From NCBI GenBank assembly GCA_029531795.1, contig JAPEIS010000005.1, forward strand, positions 1,610,001 through 1,674,000: a DNA stretch of 64,000 nucleotides. Direction: 5' to 3'. The notes under the pieces are model-generated. The model was not told the DNA's origin. It did not search any database and was given only the letters and a program-made list of their open reading frames with translations. Position 1 is the stretch's first letter. Each line of letters begins with the position of its first letter. The translations under genes and the position numbers were made by a program. Shown here in pieces: positions 1-11,640 of the stretch. The DNA is from Sclerotinia nivalis. Its lineage: Eukaryota > Ascomycota > Leotiomycetes > Helotiales > Sclerotiniaceae.

Positions 1-1266
1 CTTGTAATGCAACTGGTTTAACTCCTCAATCGCATACCCTTCTTTCTCATCCCAAACACCAAAATCCTCCCCAGCAACAACATTTCGCGCGACCAAGCCC
101 AACATGTCTTCAATCAAATGGCCAAATGCGAAAACTTCCATCTTCTCGATTGCTTCTGAATGTTCATAATCTTTCTTGTAAATTGTTGCTGCGCCGAAAT
201 CTCCAAGAAGTGCATGGCCTGACTTATCGATTAGGATATTATGCGCGTATAAATCTCCATGAGTGATGCCTCTCTCATGGAGATGCATGCTCGCTGATGC
301 GATAGAGATTAAAATCGCGCGACACTTCTCGATTGAGAAGACGGTCTCTGGATGGAATGCATCGCGGGTACAGCTGTCAAGAGTCGGTGGAAGGCCCAGA
401 TTGGTATAATGAGGAGGAATAAGTTCGAGTACCAATCCTCTCTTTTCTGGATGACCATAAATCTTGCCGATGGGATCAATGAGATTTGGATGACGACCCG
501 CGGCAATACATGCATTCATTTCGTCTGCCGGTACGCCATCACTTGTCACTTCTCCTTTGAATAATTTGATAGCCACATCCTTTTTGGAAGTTGGTGATTT
601 CCACAAGCCCTTTGAAATTATACCCGAAGCTCCTTCTCCCAGAAGCTGATGGACTTCCAAGTCTGACCAAGCAATATCATCCAATATCGGATTATCTTCA
701 TTTGATGGGGTGCAGGGGTTTCCAGAGAACGAAAGAAATGATAATTCGGGAAGACTAAGCAACCAAGTAGGTAATTGAGAGATGTTGTTAGCTGACAGTC
801 TCAGTAAGCCCAACTTCCTGCAGTGAGACATCTCGTCAGGGAGAGTGGTCAATTGATTCCCTGCTAGCATGCATTTCTGAAGTCGATGACACTGTCCAAC
901 ACTCTTGGGTAGTGATTCAATCTTGTTATTGGTAAGGATCAACCACCGTAACTTGCGTGGAAAGGCTCCTTCAGGGACTGTAGTCATGCCATTGTTCTTG
1001 AAGGCAATCATTTCCAGGGAACGACATTGGGCCAATTCTTTGGGGAAGGTGATGAAGTTGCAGTCGGAAAAGAAAGCAACCTTGAGTTTATGAAGTCGGT
1101 GGATATCTTTGGGGAGTCTGGAGAGAGGGTTGTTGGACAAATCAAGGATCTCCAGTGTATCGTAGAGGTCCAATATCTCCCGGGGAAATTCAGTGAGACC
1201 ACATGATAACTTCAGGCGTTTCATTCCTTTGCATTTCCCTGCTTTGAGATCCTCGAGAGACTGCAT
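1..1266 (-). CDS. Leucine-rich-repeat protein kinase, bacterial-like architecture (3' end cut by window)
   Basis: One uninterrupted minus-strand frame runs from an ATG at 1266 to the window edge and gives 422 residues; the C-terminus is missing. The first ~200 residues hold about seven leucine-rich repeats, beginning shortly after the start with an LSCGLTEFP segment. A kinase domain follows: glycine loop GEGASG, VAIK lysine, catalytic loop HGDLYAHNIL in place of HRDLKxxN, and DFGAA. The order short N-terminus, LRRs, then kinase, and the HGDLYAHN loop, match what I recall of a bacterial LRR-kinase family (proteobacteria) rather than plant or animal receptor kinases. No signal peptide or membrane segment is seen, so a cytoplasmic protein is likely. 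The frame stays open upstream to 1422, but there is no earlier ATG in frame. Lack of introns over 1.27 kb is unusual beside its neighbours. The substrate is unknown. Confidence 0.85.
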   Translation of the reverse strand, partial: MQSLEDLKAGKCKGMKRLKLSCGLTEFPREILDLYDTLEILDLSNNPLSRLPKDIHRLHKLKVAFFSDCNFITFPKELAQCRSLEMIAFKNNGMTTVPEGAFPRKLRWLILTNNKIESLPKSVGQCHRLQKCMLAGNQLTTLPDEMSHCRKLGLLRLSANNISQLPTWLLSLPELSFLSFSGNPCTPSNEDNPILDDIAWSDLEVHQLLGEGASGIISKGLWKSPTSKKDVAIKLFKGEVTSDGVPADEMNACIAAGRHPNLIDPIGKIYGHPEKRGLVLELIPPHYTNLGLPPTLDSCTRDAFHPETVFSIEKCRAILISIASASMHLHERGITHGDLYAHNILIDKSGHALLGDFGAATIYKKDYEHSEAIEKMEVFAFGHLIEDMLGLVARNVVAGEDFGVWDEKEGYAIEELNQLHYK

Positions 1267-1861
1267 AATGAACCTGATCAGACGGACAAATATTTGTAGT
1301 GAAAGAATAGCTAGCAATTGAGCTTGCTGTGTCGAGGACGGGTTTCGTGGGAAGGTAGCAAGATGAAGGTCTTCCCAAATGTACTTCAATATCACGGAGA
1401 ATGCATACTTATGGCTGAATTATCATGAAATTCTAAATGACACGTAAAAAGGGATGAAATGAATGTGATGAAAAGCAGATGCTGAAACCCGTTTCGGATC
1501 GGGTTGTTCCAGCTCCGAGGAGTCACATGTAAAATAGTACTTTCAGTGATAAGAATATGAGGCAAGAGTTTAAGCCTATGAGTGCAAAGAAAGCTGTATC
1601 ATCAAAATTCATTTTGACTGAATTTTAACAAAATCGGGCCAAGAAATTGCAAAAGCAGGTCTTCATCGAGGGGTCATTCGCTTCCACCTTCCCCAGTCCC
1701 TGTCCAATATGAAGCTTGTTTCGCTTAAAACTGCTTAAAATTGGGAACCGCAACTTTCACGAAATCGAGCGCATATTCAAGACCGACGCGACAACTTCTC
1801 AGCCCTCTAAGTATTTTTGTTTCTATCATCCGAGACCCCACCGCCGTAACTTCTTTTCGTC
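1267..1861. promoter_or_regulatory. Divergent intergenic region between the LRR-kinase and arp4
   Basis: The 595-bp stretch separates two genes that point away from each other, so it should carry both promoters. No further open frame of note is present. I could not assign a specific factor site. Confidence 0.5.
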
Positions 1862-3319
1862 ATGGCATCACAAACAATGAATTCGTCAATGCAACCAACT
1901 GATGTTTACGGAGGAGGTAAACTCTTTGCCAGCCATGTTAAATGTCTATGAACACTTTACTAACAATATCAATTAGATGAAGTATCAGCCATTGTCATTG
2001 ACCCTGGATACTCAAGTATACGCGCCGGATTTGCAGGAGAAGATACCCCCAAATCATTCATCGACTCACATTACGGCGTTCGCGATGGAGAATCCTTTTA
2101 CGGCGACAATGCGATCCATAACCCAAGCGCAAACCTCGAAATTCGCAACCCAATGAACAAAGATGGAATTGTTGAAGATTGGGACACTGCAGAACAATTG
2201 TGGAAATATGCTATTACTTCACGACTTACGAGTTTTAAGCAGGCGGACCCTAGAACAAATGGACTAAATGATAAACCAGAGGAGATGGAGGTTGATATGG
2301 ATGTGGATGGGCAGGAGAAACCATTAGAGGAACATCCATTGTTGATGACAGAGACCGCATGGAATACAGCCAAGTCTCGAGAAAAGGCCATCGAGGTAGC
2401 TATGGAATCCTGGGGAAGCCCGGCCTTTTGGCTCGCGCGAAACAGCGTCCTCACAGCATTTGGAGGCGGCAAGGCGACAGCATTGGTAGTCGACGTTGGA
2501 GCATCAAATGCCTCAGTTATCGCGGTGCATGATGGGCTTGTACTCAAAAAATCCGTACAAAGATCCCCTCTAGCTGGCAACTGGGTATCCTCTCAAATCC
2601 GCGCGCAGTTCAACACCCCAGAAACCAAAGTAGATCTCACTCCACATTTTATGATCGCTTCCAAAACCCCCGTCGATGCAGGCGCCCCAGCCCAAGCTAC
2701 CTACCGTAACTTTAAGAATCTTCCTACACCCAGCTTCCGCGCTTTGGAAGAGGAGCGTGTTCTAACAGAATTCAAAGAATCGGTTGTACAAGTGTGGGGT
2801 GGACCAAATCGGTTGAATGCTACCACCGGACCTGGAGTCACGAATGTGGATTATGCGAAACAACAACCAGGTCGTGTATTCGAGATGCCGGATGGTGCGA
2901 ACCAGATGTGGGGTATAGAGCGCTTCAATATTGCGGAAGGTATGTGGGATGAAAAGGCCGCATTACCTGTAGACAACGAGCCCGCTCCTACAAAAGCTCA
3001 AACTATTCCTGAAATGATCAAGGCTTCCATTGCGGCGGTTGATATGGATCTACGGTCGCATTTGTTGCAGAATATTATTGTCACAGGAGGTAGCACGTTA
3101 CTCAACGGATTTACGGATCGTTTGAATAGCGAGTTGTCACTTCTATACCCAGGCGCGAGAATCAAGTTGCAGGCCGCAGGTCTTACACAAGAGAGGAGAT
3201 TTGGTGCATGGATTGGAGGAAGTATTCTGGGAAGTCTGGGAACATTCCATCAAATGTGGATCTCGAGGAAGGAATACGAAGAATTTGGTGCGAGTATTGT
3301 GGAGAAGAGATGCAAATAA
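1862..3319 (+). CDS. arp4: Actin-related protein 4 (Arp4)
   Basis: Two exons, 1862-1916 and 1977-3319, joined across a 60-nt intron (1917-1976) with a CTAAC branch site; phase closes exactly, giving 465 residues. The product carries the actin-fold start [17 protein letters not shown], the second phosphate loop [11 protein letters not shown] and a C-terminal [11 protein letters not shown] segment. The acidic linker rich in Glu, Asp and Met after the first lobe is typical of fungal Arp4. In the family Arp4 is a nuclear subunit shared by the NuA4 acetyltransferase and the INO80 and SWR1 remodelers, where it binds actin and histones. Length is close to yeast Arp4 (489 aa). Assignment to Arp4 rather than other nuclear Arps rests on the near-N-terminal [11 protein letters not shown] motif and the overall pattern. 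Confidence 0.93.
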
Positions 3320-3545
3320 ACAAGCTTGCTATTTGCATGTCTATCGCGAAAATATAAAAGTTATGCATCAGATCTATGGTGGTAAGGAATGGAAGTGGAA
3401 GGTTGGAATTGGCCTGGCGTTTGGGGAGTTTAAATTGCGCGCTGAGATTAAGATATAATACCTTTGATTCTAGAATACGTGCACAATGAAGTTCATGGCA
3501 AAGCTATACATCTTTCTTCTGAAATCTTTGGTTAACAATTGTGCT

Positions 3546-5312
3546 TTACCATCCTCTCCATCTCACCCAAACATCGATGATCTCATCCTCTTTTCCCTTG
3601 CGAGTCTCATCTACAATTAAATACCAGCCATATCCTGCACCGGCGATACATGCGTGATTAGGCCAGACACGGACTTTTTGACCGATGGAGAGTTCCGAGT
3701 CGTTTTTACCTGGGTTGGTCAGAATGCCGTGTTCTTGGGAGATGCGTGAGATTTGCCACTGTGTTCGTTTTAGTATTTACCCATTTTTATTTTTTTCGGA
3801 GGATGGTAAGAGCTTGAAATGAGAGCGGAGACGGGAAGGAGGAGATACATACGCCGGAGTAGCCTTCAGGACCTGTATTGGGCAAAGCGAAAGAAGTGCG
3901 GTTCCATGGTGAGAGGATTCCCCAGCCGGGATAAGCCTTACATGGTTCGCGGCCAAGGGCGAGAGAGCCGGCTGTGATGAGGGCTTCGGGAGAACCTGCC
4001 ACGCCCCGAGAAGGGTAGAGGGAGGCGATTTCCGCTAGGATTGTGATGGCTACGGAAGACCACTTTGCTTGTGTCAGTTCGTGGTATGGACAAATTAAAG
4101 CAGGAATAAAAGCTTACGCTAAGTATATCTTCTGGCAAAGCATGGGTGGCTAATTGCTGCATGTCAAGCATTGGATACACTCCAGCGTGAATTTCAATCT
4201 CACAGCCTACATCACGAATGGCTCTCATGGTAGCCTTTAGAGCTGAAATTTCATTCGATCCTTCGGAAGAAGTGGATGGGAGGAGAAGGTTGCGAATGGC
4301 ACTAGAAGTTGGAGTAGCCCCTACAGAAAGTATGAGAGGCAATCTAGTACCAGCTGCCGAATGAACCTCTTCAGAGGTAATGAGGAGGGCTTCGAATTCT
4401 TGGCGAAGATAATCGAGGGCTGCGGTTTGAGAGCTTGAGGAATAGGAGTGCCCGGCATGCGAATATAGTCCATGAAGAATGCATACATCGCGATTGGCCA
4501 GGGATATGACGGAGGAGATTAGTTGAGAGCAGATATCTGTACCGGGAATGACACCAGCTCTTTGGCCTCCCATGTCTATTTTGATGAAAATAAGAGGTGG
4601 TATGCTTGTTTTGGTATGAATGGCGGCGACAGAGCGAAGCTGGGATGGGTGATCAATCATGAGGGATAGACCGTTGGTTCCAAGAGCTTTAGAGACTCTT
4701 GATAGTCGGTCGACTACGCTTGAGGTGAGAGGAAAACTATATAGTACCTAGTATGTGTAAAGATAACATTTATGTACGGGTGAATGATGGCGAACTCACA
4801 TTGACGGCCCTTCCCTTATTCTTGTATTCTAGGAGTAGAGGGACAATATTTTCTGCCTCTACTATCGTTGAAACGACGATGTTGGCCGGTCCACTTCCAT
4901 CTCCGACTTGTAACCTTGTCAATTCCGTTGTCTTTCATTTTGGTCAGTGTATATATTGAGTGTGTATTCATAAACTTTCCAGTCAATGCTTGTTCCAAAC
5001 TCAAACAATAGGAAGACAGATCCAATAGGATACCACCCTCTGATCAAGAGCAGCACTACTGATGTGGGTGAAGACGAGGTGAATGCAAGAGGCAAGAACT
5101 CCAAAAAATATGTATACCTTATGGGTTTTGATATGGGCTCTCCACCCGCATTGTAAAGACTCTACGGTCTCAAGCATACCAGTACAGTTCTTCTTCAATT
5201 TCGATATATCAAGTACAACTGCAGGGCAGGGTACGTCATGTAGTGATTTACCCACATATTCCTTCACGAGTTCTTCCCTAGAAGCAGAGGGAAATAACGA
5301 TGTAGAAGCCAT
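3546..5312 (-). CDS. dsd1: D-serine dehydratase (PLP- and zinc-dependent, alanine-racemase fold)
   Basis: Five minus-strand exons: 5312-5118, 4931-4800, 4747-4118, 4062-3853 and 3758-3546. All four introns have GT..AG ends and every join is in phase, giving 459 residues. The protein has the fold-type III PLP domain: PCPAVVLDI near the N-terminus, the lysine-bearing HIKTHK segment, LQVGDGSGP, and a C-terminal PNHAC motif whose His and Cys correspond to the zinc ligands of eukaryotic D-serine dehydratase. The known reaction is D-serine to pyruvate and ammonia. Yeast Dsd1 is 428 residues. I chose the ATG at 5312 because family members begin close to this point; an in-frame ATG at 5387 would add 25 residues with a hydrophobic stretch. 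It shares a divergent promoter with taf1. Confidence 0.92.
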
Positions 5313-5999
5313 TATTGAATAGAATATATTTGGACAATGAAAAAGATAGAGAACTACAAGCACTATGATACCTTGTCGAGACTTCAAGATAGAAGAGAAA
5401 TCATGATCCCAAAATATTTAGAAATGGACCTGGTCGGTACTGCATTTCTTCAGATGTCATGGTGGGGTATGAGCGGATAGAGTTCGTGTTGTCAGGATAC
5501 GAGATCCTGCATCATGCAGGACGATAAACGTGAGCTGGTATTCACTGATATTATTAGCAATACTTCCTTTCCATAGGCCTATCTTGTAAATCATTTGGAA
5601 ATCTCGTAATATTTGGAGATGCTGTATTGTTTTTGTATGGTATTTGGAAATTCTTCGAGTTGTCAGATCTTTGATAGCTACCTAGCCTTGCTTCCCCGCA
5701 AAGTTAATACGGTTCCATGATTGGTTCTCTTGATGCTAGCTACTGTATTATAGACAAGATTACGCGCCAACTGTGCAGTTCCGTGATCATTAATTCGAAA
5801 TTCCATTCCATTTCAACCTACAACTTATTTTATTACTTTCAATGATTTTCCCACGACAACCTTCCAAATAACTCCCAAACCACCTGCATATTCCGAACAA
5901 TATCCCTTCCGATAACGATTACTTTGCGCAAATATTACTTGTATGATCACGACCATCTCTGCGCAACATCACTCTTGAGAGTGATCGCAAGTCGCAAAG
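5313..5999. promoter_or_regulatory. Divergent promoter region dsd1 / taf1
   Basis: This 687-bp spacer separates two divergent genes and contains no convincing reading frame apart from the possible 25-codon upstream extension of dsd1. A pyrimidine-rich stretch with several CCAAC/ACCTAC-like words lies at 5815-5900 before the taf1 start. Confidence 0.45.
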
Positions 6000-8900
6000 A
6001 TGGCAGAATCCGAACCCAGACCCACCGAATTTACGCAGTTTACTGAGATAGACTGGAAGCGCCAGGATGAAGAAGATGAAAAGGCTATGAAAACTTTGTT
6101 GAGTGCCGAGAATTATGGGAAAGACGAGGGCGATGGCCTTTTTGGTGATCGACCTTTGGAGGTGGGCGAGAAGGCAGATGACGCGCAGGATTTCGAGGAT
6201 ATCAGCGATGACGATTTACCAGAGGAGGAAGAAGCTTCTCTACCCAGCGCTGTCGATTTACCTGCTTTGACCGATGATGCTGGCACGAGCCACGATACCG
6301 ATGATTTATTTGGAGAAGGCAGAGATTCTTCACCATTCGGTTTTGATGATCATGTTGAAATACATGATGGAGAATCACAGGCTGCAGCAAATACAGTTGA
6401 GGAACCAGCTGGTCCGGCAGATGAGGAAGAAGATTTATTGGAGCTCAATTTTCCTGGTTACAATCAAGCTCGGTTGAACAACCAAGATCTTTCGATACCT
6501 GCTCCTGCAGAATCTGAAGGAGATTTAGCTAAGCAGTTGTTTCCAAGTCTTGAACCTGGTGTTATATTGAACTTCAACGAATTATTACCTCCAAAGCTCG
6601 CGCATTTTGTCCCAAAAGTCCCACTCAAGCAGCCTAAACCTTTAAATCCTACAAAAGTTAGCTTAGATCTCGCCCCCGACCAAGAAAAATCTTTTCGCAG
6701 CAATATAGGTACAGCGACAGGTGACAAGCGTAAACGTGCGGCTGAAGCGGAAGCTAAAGGGCTTGTTGCAATTGTCGAAGAATCTGCTGATGAGGTAGAG
6801 AATGAGGAAACTTTCGATTATGAAGAACCAGCGGAGGATGAAAAGCTTGGCGGACTTACTTGGGCGGATCTTCAGATGATTTGTGATGACTGGGACTCCA
6901 AGATAAATGCGACACCTGAAGTCGTGCAACTGGAGCCTGTAGATGATCAGCCAATGGATGAATGGGATCGAGAGATTCTAGGACATTCCTCAAAACGGAG
7001 AAAGGTAGAGCAGCCGGAGCCAGACTATTTCAGCATTCCTCAATTCGATGTCCCATCTTTCGACAACTTACAACAAGCTGTTGCTATTTCTGCCAAGCGT
7101 CCTTTCTTAGATCTTAATGATCCACATTTACTTCTAGAAGAGCTCAAGGTGAACTTCTCATCCGCCGCCAAACGTCAACGCCTTGGTGGAAACTTCCGAG
7201 GAGGAAACAATATCATTTCTAAGAAACTGAGCAAGCGCTTCAATATTTCAAACGATGAAGCTTACGATGCTCTCAAAGAGAATCATCAAAGTAAGGTTAG
7301 AGCAGCTATTGGAAATCTTACCGTCGAGCATAGTCTCCCTGCATTACGCCTTCAATGGCCATATTATAAGGTCAAATTATACACCAAGGAGGCTAGAGCT
7401 TTACATCGACCCACCCTCAGATTCAATAAGTGGCTTAACCAACCCGTCACTTTTGACAAGCCAGGGATGCGAAAGAAGAAAGAAGCTAGAACGATGTCTA
7501 TCGCAGGAGTATTTAAGGAATCCAAGGATCTAACACTGGGTGACTTCTACTCCACTGCTACTCTAATTGAATACTCGGAGGAACAGCCTATAGTACTTTC
7601 AAATTTCGGCATGGGTAATCGGATCATCAATTATTACCGACGAAAGGATCCAGAAGATCAGGAAAGACCCACTCCAGAGGACAAGATTGGTGACACTACC
7701 ATTCTCCTCCCAGAAGACAAATCCCCGTTTGCGAACTTCGGTTTCGTGGATCCAGGCGAAACCGTTCGAGCTTTGCACAATGAGATGTATCGTACTCCAA
7801 TATTCAAGCATCAACCCAAGAATACCGATTTTCTCTGTGTTCGCAGTACTACGGGAGTTCATGGTACGACATGGCACCTTCGCAATATAGATAACCTATT
7901 CGTTGCAGGTCAACAATTCCCATCAATCAAAGTACCAACACCACACTCGAGAACGGTTACAAATGCTACCAAGAATCGAGTTAAGATGATTGCATTCAGA
8001 AAAATCAGACGTAGTGCTACAAAGTCTTTAAGAATAGCCGAACTTACTGCTCATATCCCTGATACGAATGATATGCAAAACAGAGCAAAATTGAAGGAGA
8101 TACTTGTCTACGATAAAAATGAGAAAGTTTGGCGTCCAGAGGAAGGCACTGCCATTCCCGATGAGGCGGCTTTGCGATCCTTAGTCAAGCCCGAGGATTG
8201 TTGCATGATTGATGCCATGCATGTTGGACTAAGGAACCTCGCAGATGCTGGTTATGATACCTTGAGCGAAAAAGAGGAAGGTGATGAAGGAACTTTCATC
8301 GACCGACCTCTAGATTTCAAGCTCACTCCCTGGAACACAAGTAAAGCTTTCTTGGACGCAACTTCAGGTAAAGCAATGCTTGAACTTCATGGCGATGGCG
8401 ATCCATCTGGGTGTGGGCTTGCAATCAGTATGATACAAACCTCCATGAAGGGAGGCTACATTGGCGCCGTTCAGGGTCCAAATGCTACATCCGCCGCCGC
8501 GATTGCTGCAGAGAGAAAGGCAAACGGTGGTCATACCTACAATGTCAAGAAACAAGACGAACTTTACAATAACGCCATTCGTGATATCTGGGAGAAGCAA
8601 AAGTCGACTTTGTCAGATGCGAACGAACATGTTTCAAACGAACTGGAAGAAGTAGACGAGGACGAACGATTCGGCGTAGCACCCACTCCACACTCCATGC
8701 CCACTCCCGCACCTTACGATGATTCTTTCAGTCAAGTCAGCAGAGCCAGCAATATGGATAACGCCTCGGGCAAATTCATGCGTATTACTCGCAAGTTTAA
8801 AGTGGGCAATTACGGACAAACCGAGGAACGGGTCGAGACGGTCAAAGATATGCGTGTCTGGAGAGAATATATTAAGCGTAAAAAGATCATGGAAGCTGCT

Positions 8901-9384
8901 AATTCAGAGTAATTCTCACTAGATTGCTTTATCTCTTTTTCGTTTCCTCTTGGAGACGATAGCTAACAGTGTTGTTTTTAGTGTTTATGCCATTACTCCT
9001 TCGGGTGATGCAGATCTTGATAGAGCTCATCGTGTTCAGTAAGTACTCCTTACCACCCTACCCTTCCCCTTCCACTCTCTATCAGTAACAAATGGCCATA
9101 ACTAACACGTTACCCACAGAGTCCAAAAAGAACTCGAGCGTCTCGAACGCAACCAAGATCGTCGCCACGCCCGTGAGAAGCAAAAGTCCAAACAATCCAT
9201 GGCTGGTCAACAACTTCTTAACCCTGGTTCTCCTGGCCCATCCGGAGCTCCCGTTTCCAGCATTGAAAAGCCAGCTGGTACTACGAGGAAATGTGCAAAT
9301 TGTGGTCAGACGGGCCACATCAAGACGAACAAAAAGTACTGTCCCCAATGCCAATTAATCAGCCCTTTTCTCTTTCCAGCTTAG
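6000..9384 (+). CDS. taf1: Transcription initiation factor TFIID subunit 1 (TAF1)
   Basis: Three exons, 6000-8908, 8982-9038 and 9120-9384, give 1076 residues with all phases closing. The N-terminal ~300 residues are acidic, as in the TBP-binding TAND region. Residues from ~430 to ~900 hold the conserved TAF1 core (DUF3591), including RLQWPYYKVKLYTKEARALHRP and later the FDVP- and GDPSG-containing stretches. A CxxCxxxGHxxxxxxYCPxC zinc knuckle closes the protein. There are no bromodomains, as expected for fungal TAF1. It is the scaffold of TFIID at RNA polymerase II core promoters in the nucleus. The single long first exon reads to a TAA at 8910-8912, but the two downstream exons continue the family sequence (DVYAITPSGDADLDRAHR and the knuckle), so the spliced form is preferred. 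The extreme C-terminus after the knuckle is less certain. Confidence 0.93.
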
Positions 9385-11640
9385 GTTCTATCACAGCTAC
9401 AGTTACAAAGTGCTCACACAGAGGCCGCTGTGTGTTCTTGCTCAAGGAGCCGACTTAACGAACAATTTCCCGCACCGTTTTCTCCTATAAGTGGAAGTAT
9501 CCAAGGATCCATTTACATCTCATTCTTCGCCAATTTTGCTTAATTCTGTAACCCTTTCACATAGCATAAACCAAAAAAAAAACATCATTTGCTGACATAC
9601 ATTTTCCCTAACACTCAGACTCTGTCCCCTTTTGAATGGCACCATGAAGCCCGAAGATGGCGCGCTCAATCATGGCGGGTTTGGTGCTATCCAAGCCCCA
9701 CCTTAGCTTTACGAAATACTGCTTTGACAAGCAGGTGATCCACATTTTCTTCGCCCTTGCTTTTCCACATACACATCGTGTGGCTTTTTCAATTTCACAA
9801 TACACGACATATACCCACGAGAAGTATTACACAAGACTGTCTGGTTTGCCCATTTACCTTTCTTTTCTTTCGATTTCCCTCGGCGAAAATTCCATAGCAA
9901 CGGGTCGGATTGAATCACGTATGACATGGGACAAAGGCCAAGGAGAACCGTTAATAGACACAGTGACAGGAACGATTACCAAAAAAATGACAAATAACAT
10001 TCTGTGTCGTCGTCGATATGAGAAATGCCTTGAACGGGAGACGTCACGGAGAATTGACTGGGATACAGGCTAGGCCCTTGTCGCTGAGTCTGGGGTAATC
10101 CTACAATCTTGCGGCGAAGGGAGTAATGCGAGGCATACAGCGTCTTAGTGTTGGTATTGTTGGCGTGATGTTGGTTTGAGGACGGCTCGTACCGCGTCTC
10201 CATTGCTGCTCGTCTAGCACGTCTTACTCGATTGGAGGAATGGGCGCGAAAGTTGGCCTGATAGAAACCTTGGGGCCAGCGCTGATATGGCAGGCAGGGA
10301 GATTAGTTGTACAACACGCATCAATAAAGCACGCACGAGACACGATACAGTATTCACCAGAAGACGTTTTTCATATTTCATTTCTTTTTCTTCAAGCTAA
10401 TTTAGTCTTTCGGATAACCGTGGGAGGACATACAATGGTTGGTTTCTTTAACGTTTTAGTCCCCGATTACTGTCGCGACTGGTTAATGATCGGCGTTAAT
10501 TCAGGCTGGGTGTGGTTAGTTTGTTATGGAGTTTGCGAAGGGTGGTTAAACGGGTCTGACCTGCATAGCATGGCGTAACATCGCATAGAAGGGAAAATTT
10601 GACAAGGGATGGCGTTCGCATACGAGTCATGGAGCGGAAGGAAAATCCGAGTGCTCTCTCAAGGCTTACCTTACGCACGTTGCAAATGTCGCCGTAGCAG
10701 TTTACTTTCTGAGGTTCATGAGACATAGAGTACAATTACATGTCATACAGAGGGCTGCGATTCTTTTTGTTTAAAAAAAAATAAAAAAAGAGCATCCATC
10801 TATCTTAGGTACCACCTTGTAAATAGGTAGGAAAATTCAAGAATCTGAAAGTACTTTCGCAATGTCAATATGCAATTAGGTGAAATATTGATCTCTACAC
10901 CTCTCGTAGCTATCACGAAAGACAGCCGAATAATCATTCCGCCTTGTCTTTTCTAATTTTTTTCTTGTCACAAGACTGAAATGCAATGTGGTGAACCGTT
11001 TTTGCATTGTATTAATTACATTGTGTTGTATCACACTACATCACAAAAACCCCAAACATGATATTTTTCCGTCGCAGATGAATGTGTGTGCGCTGCAAAT
11101 TGAAGAATGAGGCTCATTCGGATTGTTGCATGTAATTGGGAAAGTCTTTGCAGGTTGGTTGTGCCCCTGCCTGCGTCGAGAAGGTTGTTTAATGATTGGC
11201 TGTATGGTGGATTATTTTTGCTGTGCTGTGTTGAGATGTTGAGATGGTGGGATGGTGGGTATGTATGTATGTATGTAACAAGTAATAAATGACAAAAAAG
11301 CGAAACCTCGTTTATTACTCAATTGAGGAGTGAGAAATTGAAGTTTGAAAATATGGTGTATGTGGTGTACATGGATGGGATGAACGATTGGCTATTGCTC
11401 TTGGCGCGAAGTTTAGGAGTTGGGGGTGAGGGGTGAGGAGTGGGGGGGTCGTATTTGTGGTTGAAGGAAGCTCTAATGCGGGTCCCGACACGCAATGGTA
11501 GATGTGAATATAATGTTAGGGTGCGGTTCTTGGGCTGGGCGTCTTAGGATATTGTGTATTAGACGAATGATAGGGTAAGAGGGGAAGGATCGTTCTGTGT
11601 GGAAGGGTATGGATGGAATATGCAGATATTATGTGCTTTA
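9385..11640. other. Gene-poor spacer, part 1
   Basis: Downstream of taf1 I find no supportable gene. Open frames up to 138 codons at 9657-10073 lack recognisable domains, splice continuations or codon character. A (GTAT)n run lies at 11259-11276 and several poly-A/T tracts are present (for example near 9570 and 10770). A transcribed non-coding RNA cannot be excluded. Confidence 0.5.

Noticed and set aside
9657..10073. 138-codon open frame after taf1
   Set aside because: No domain, no splice continuation and overlapping frames of similar size on the other strand; looks like chance.
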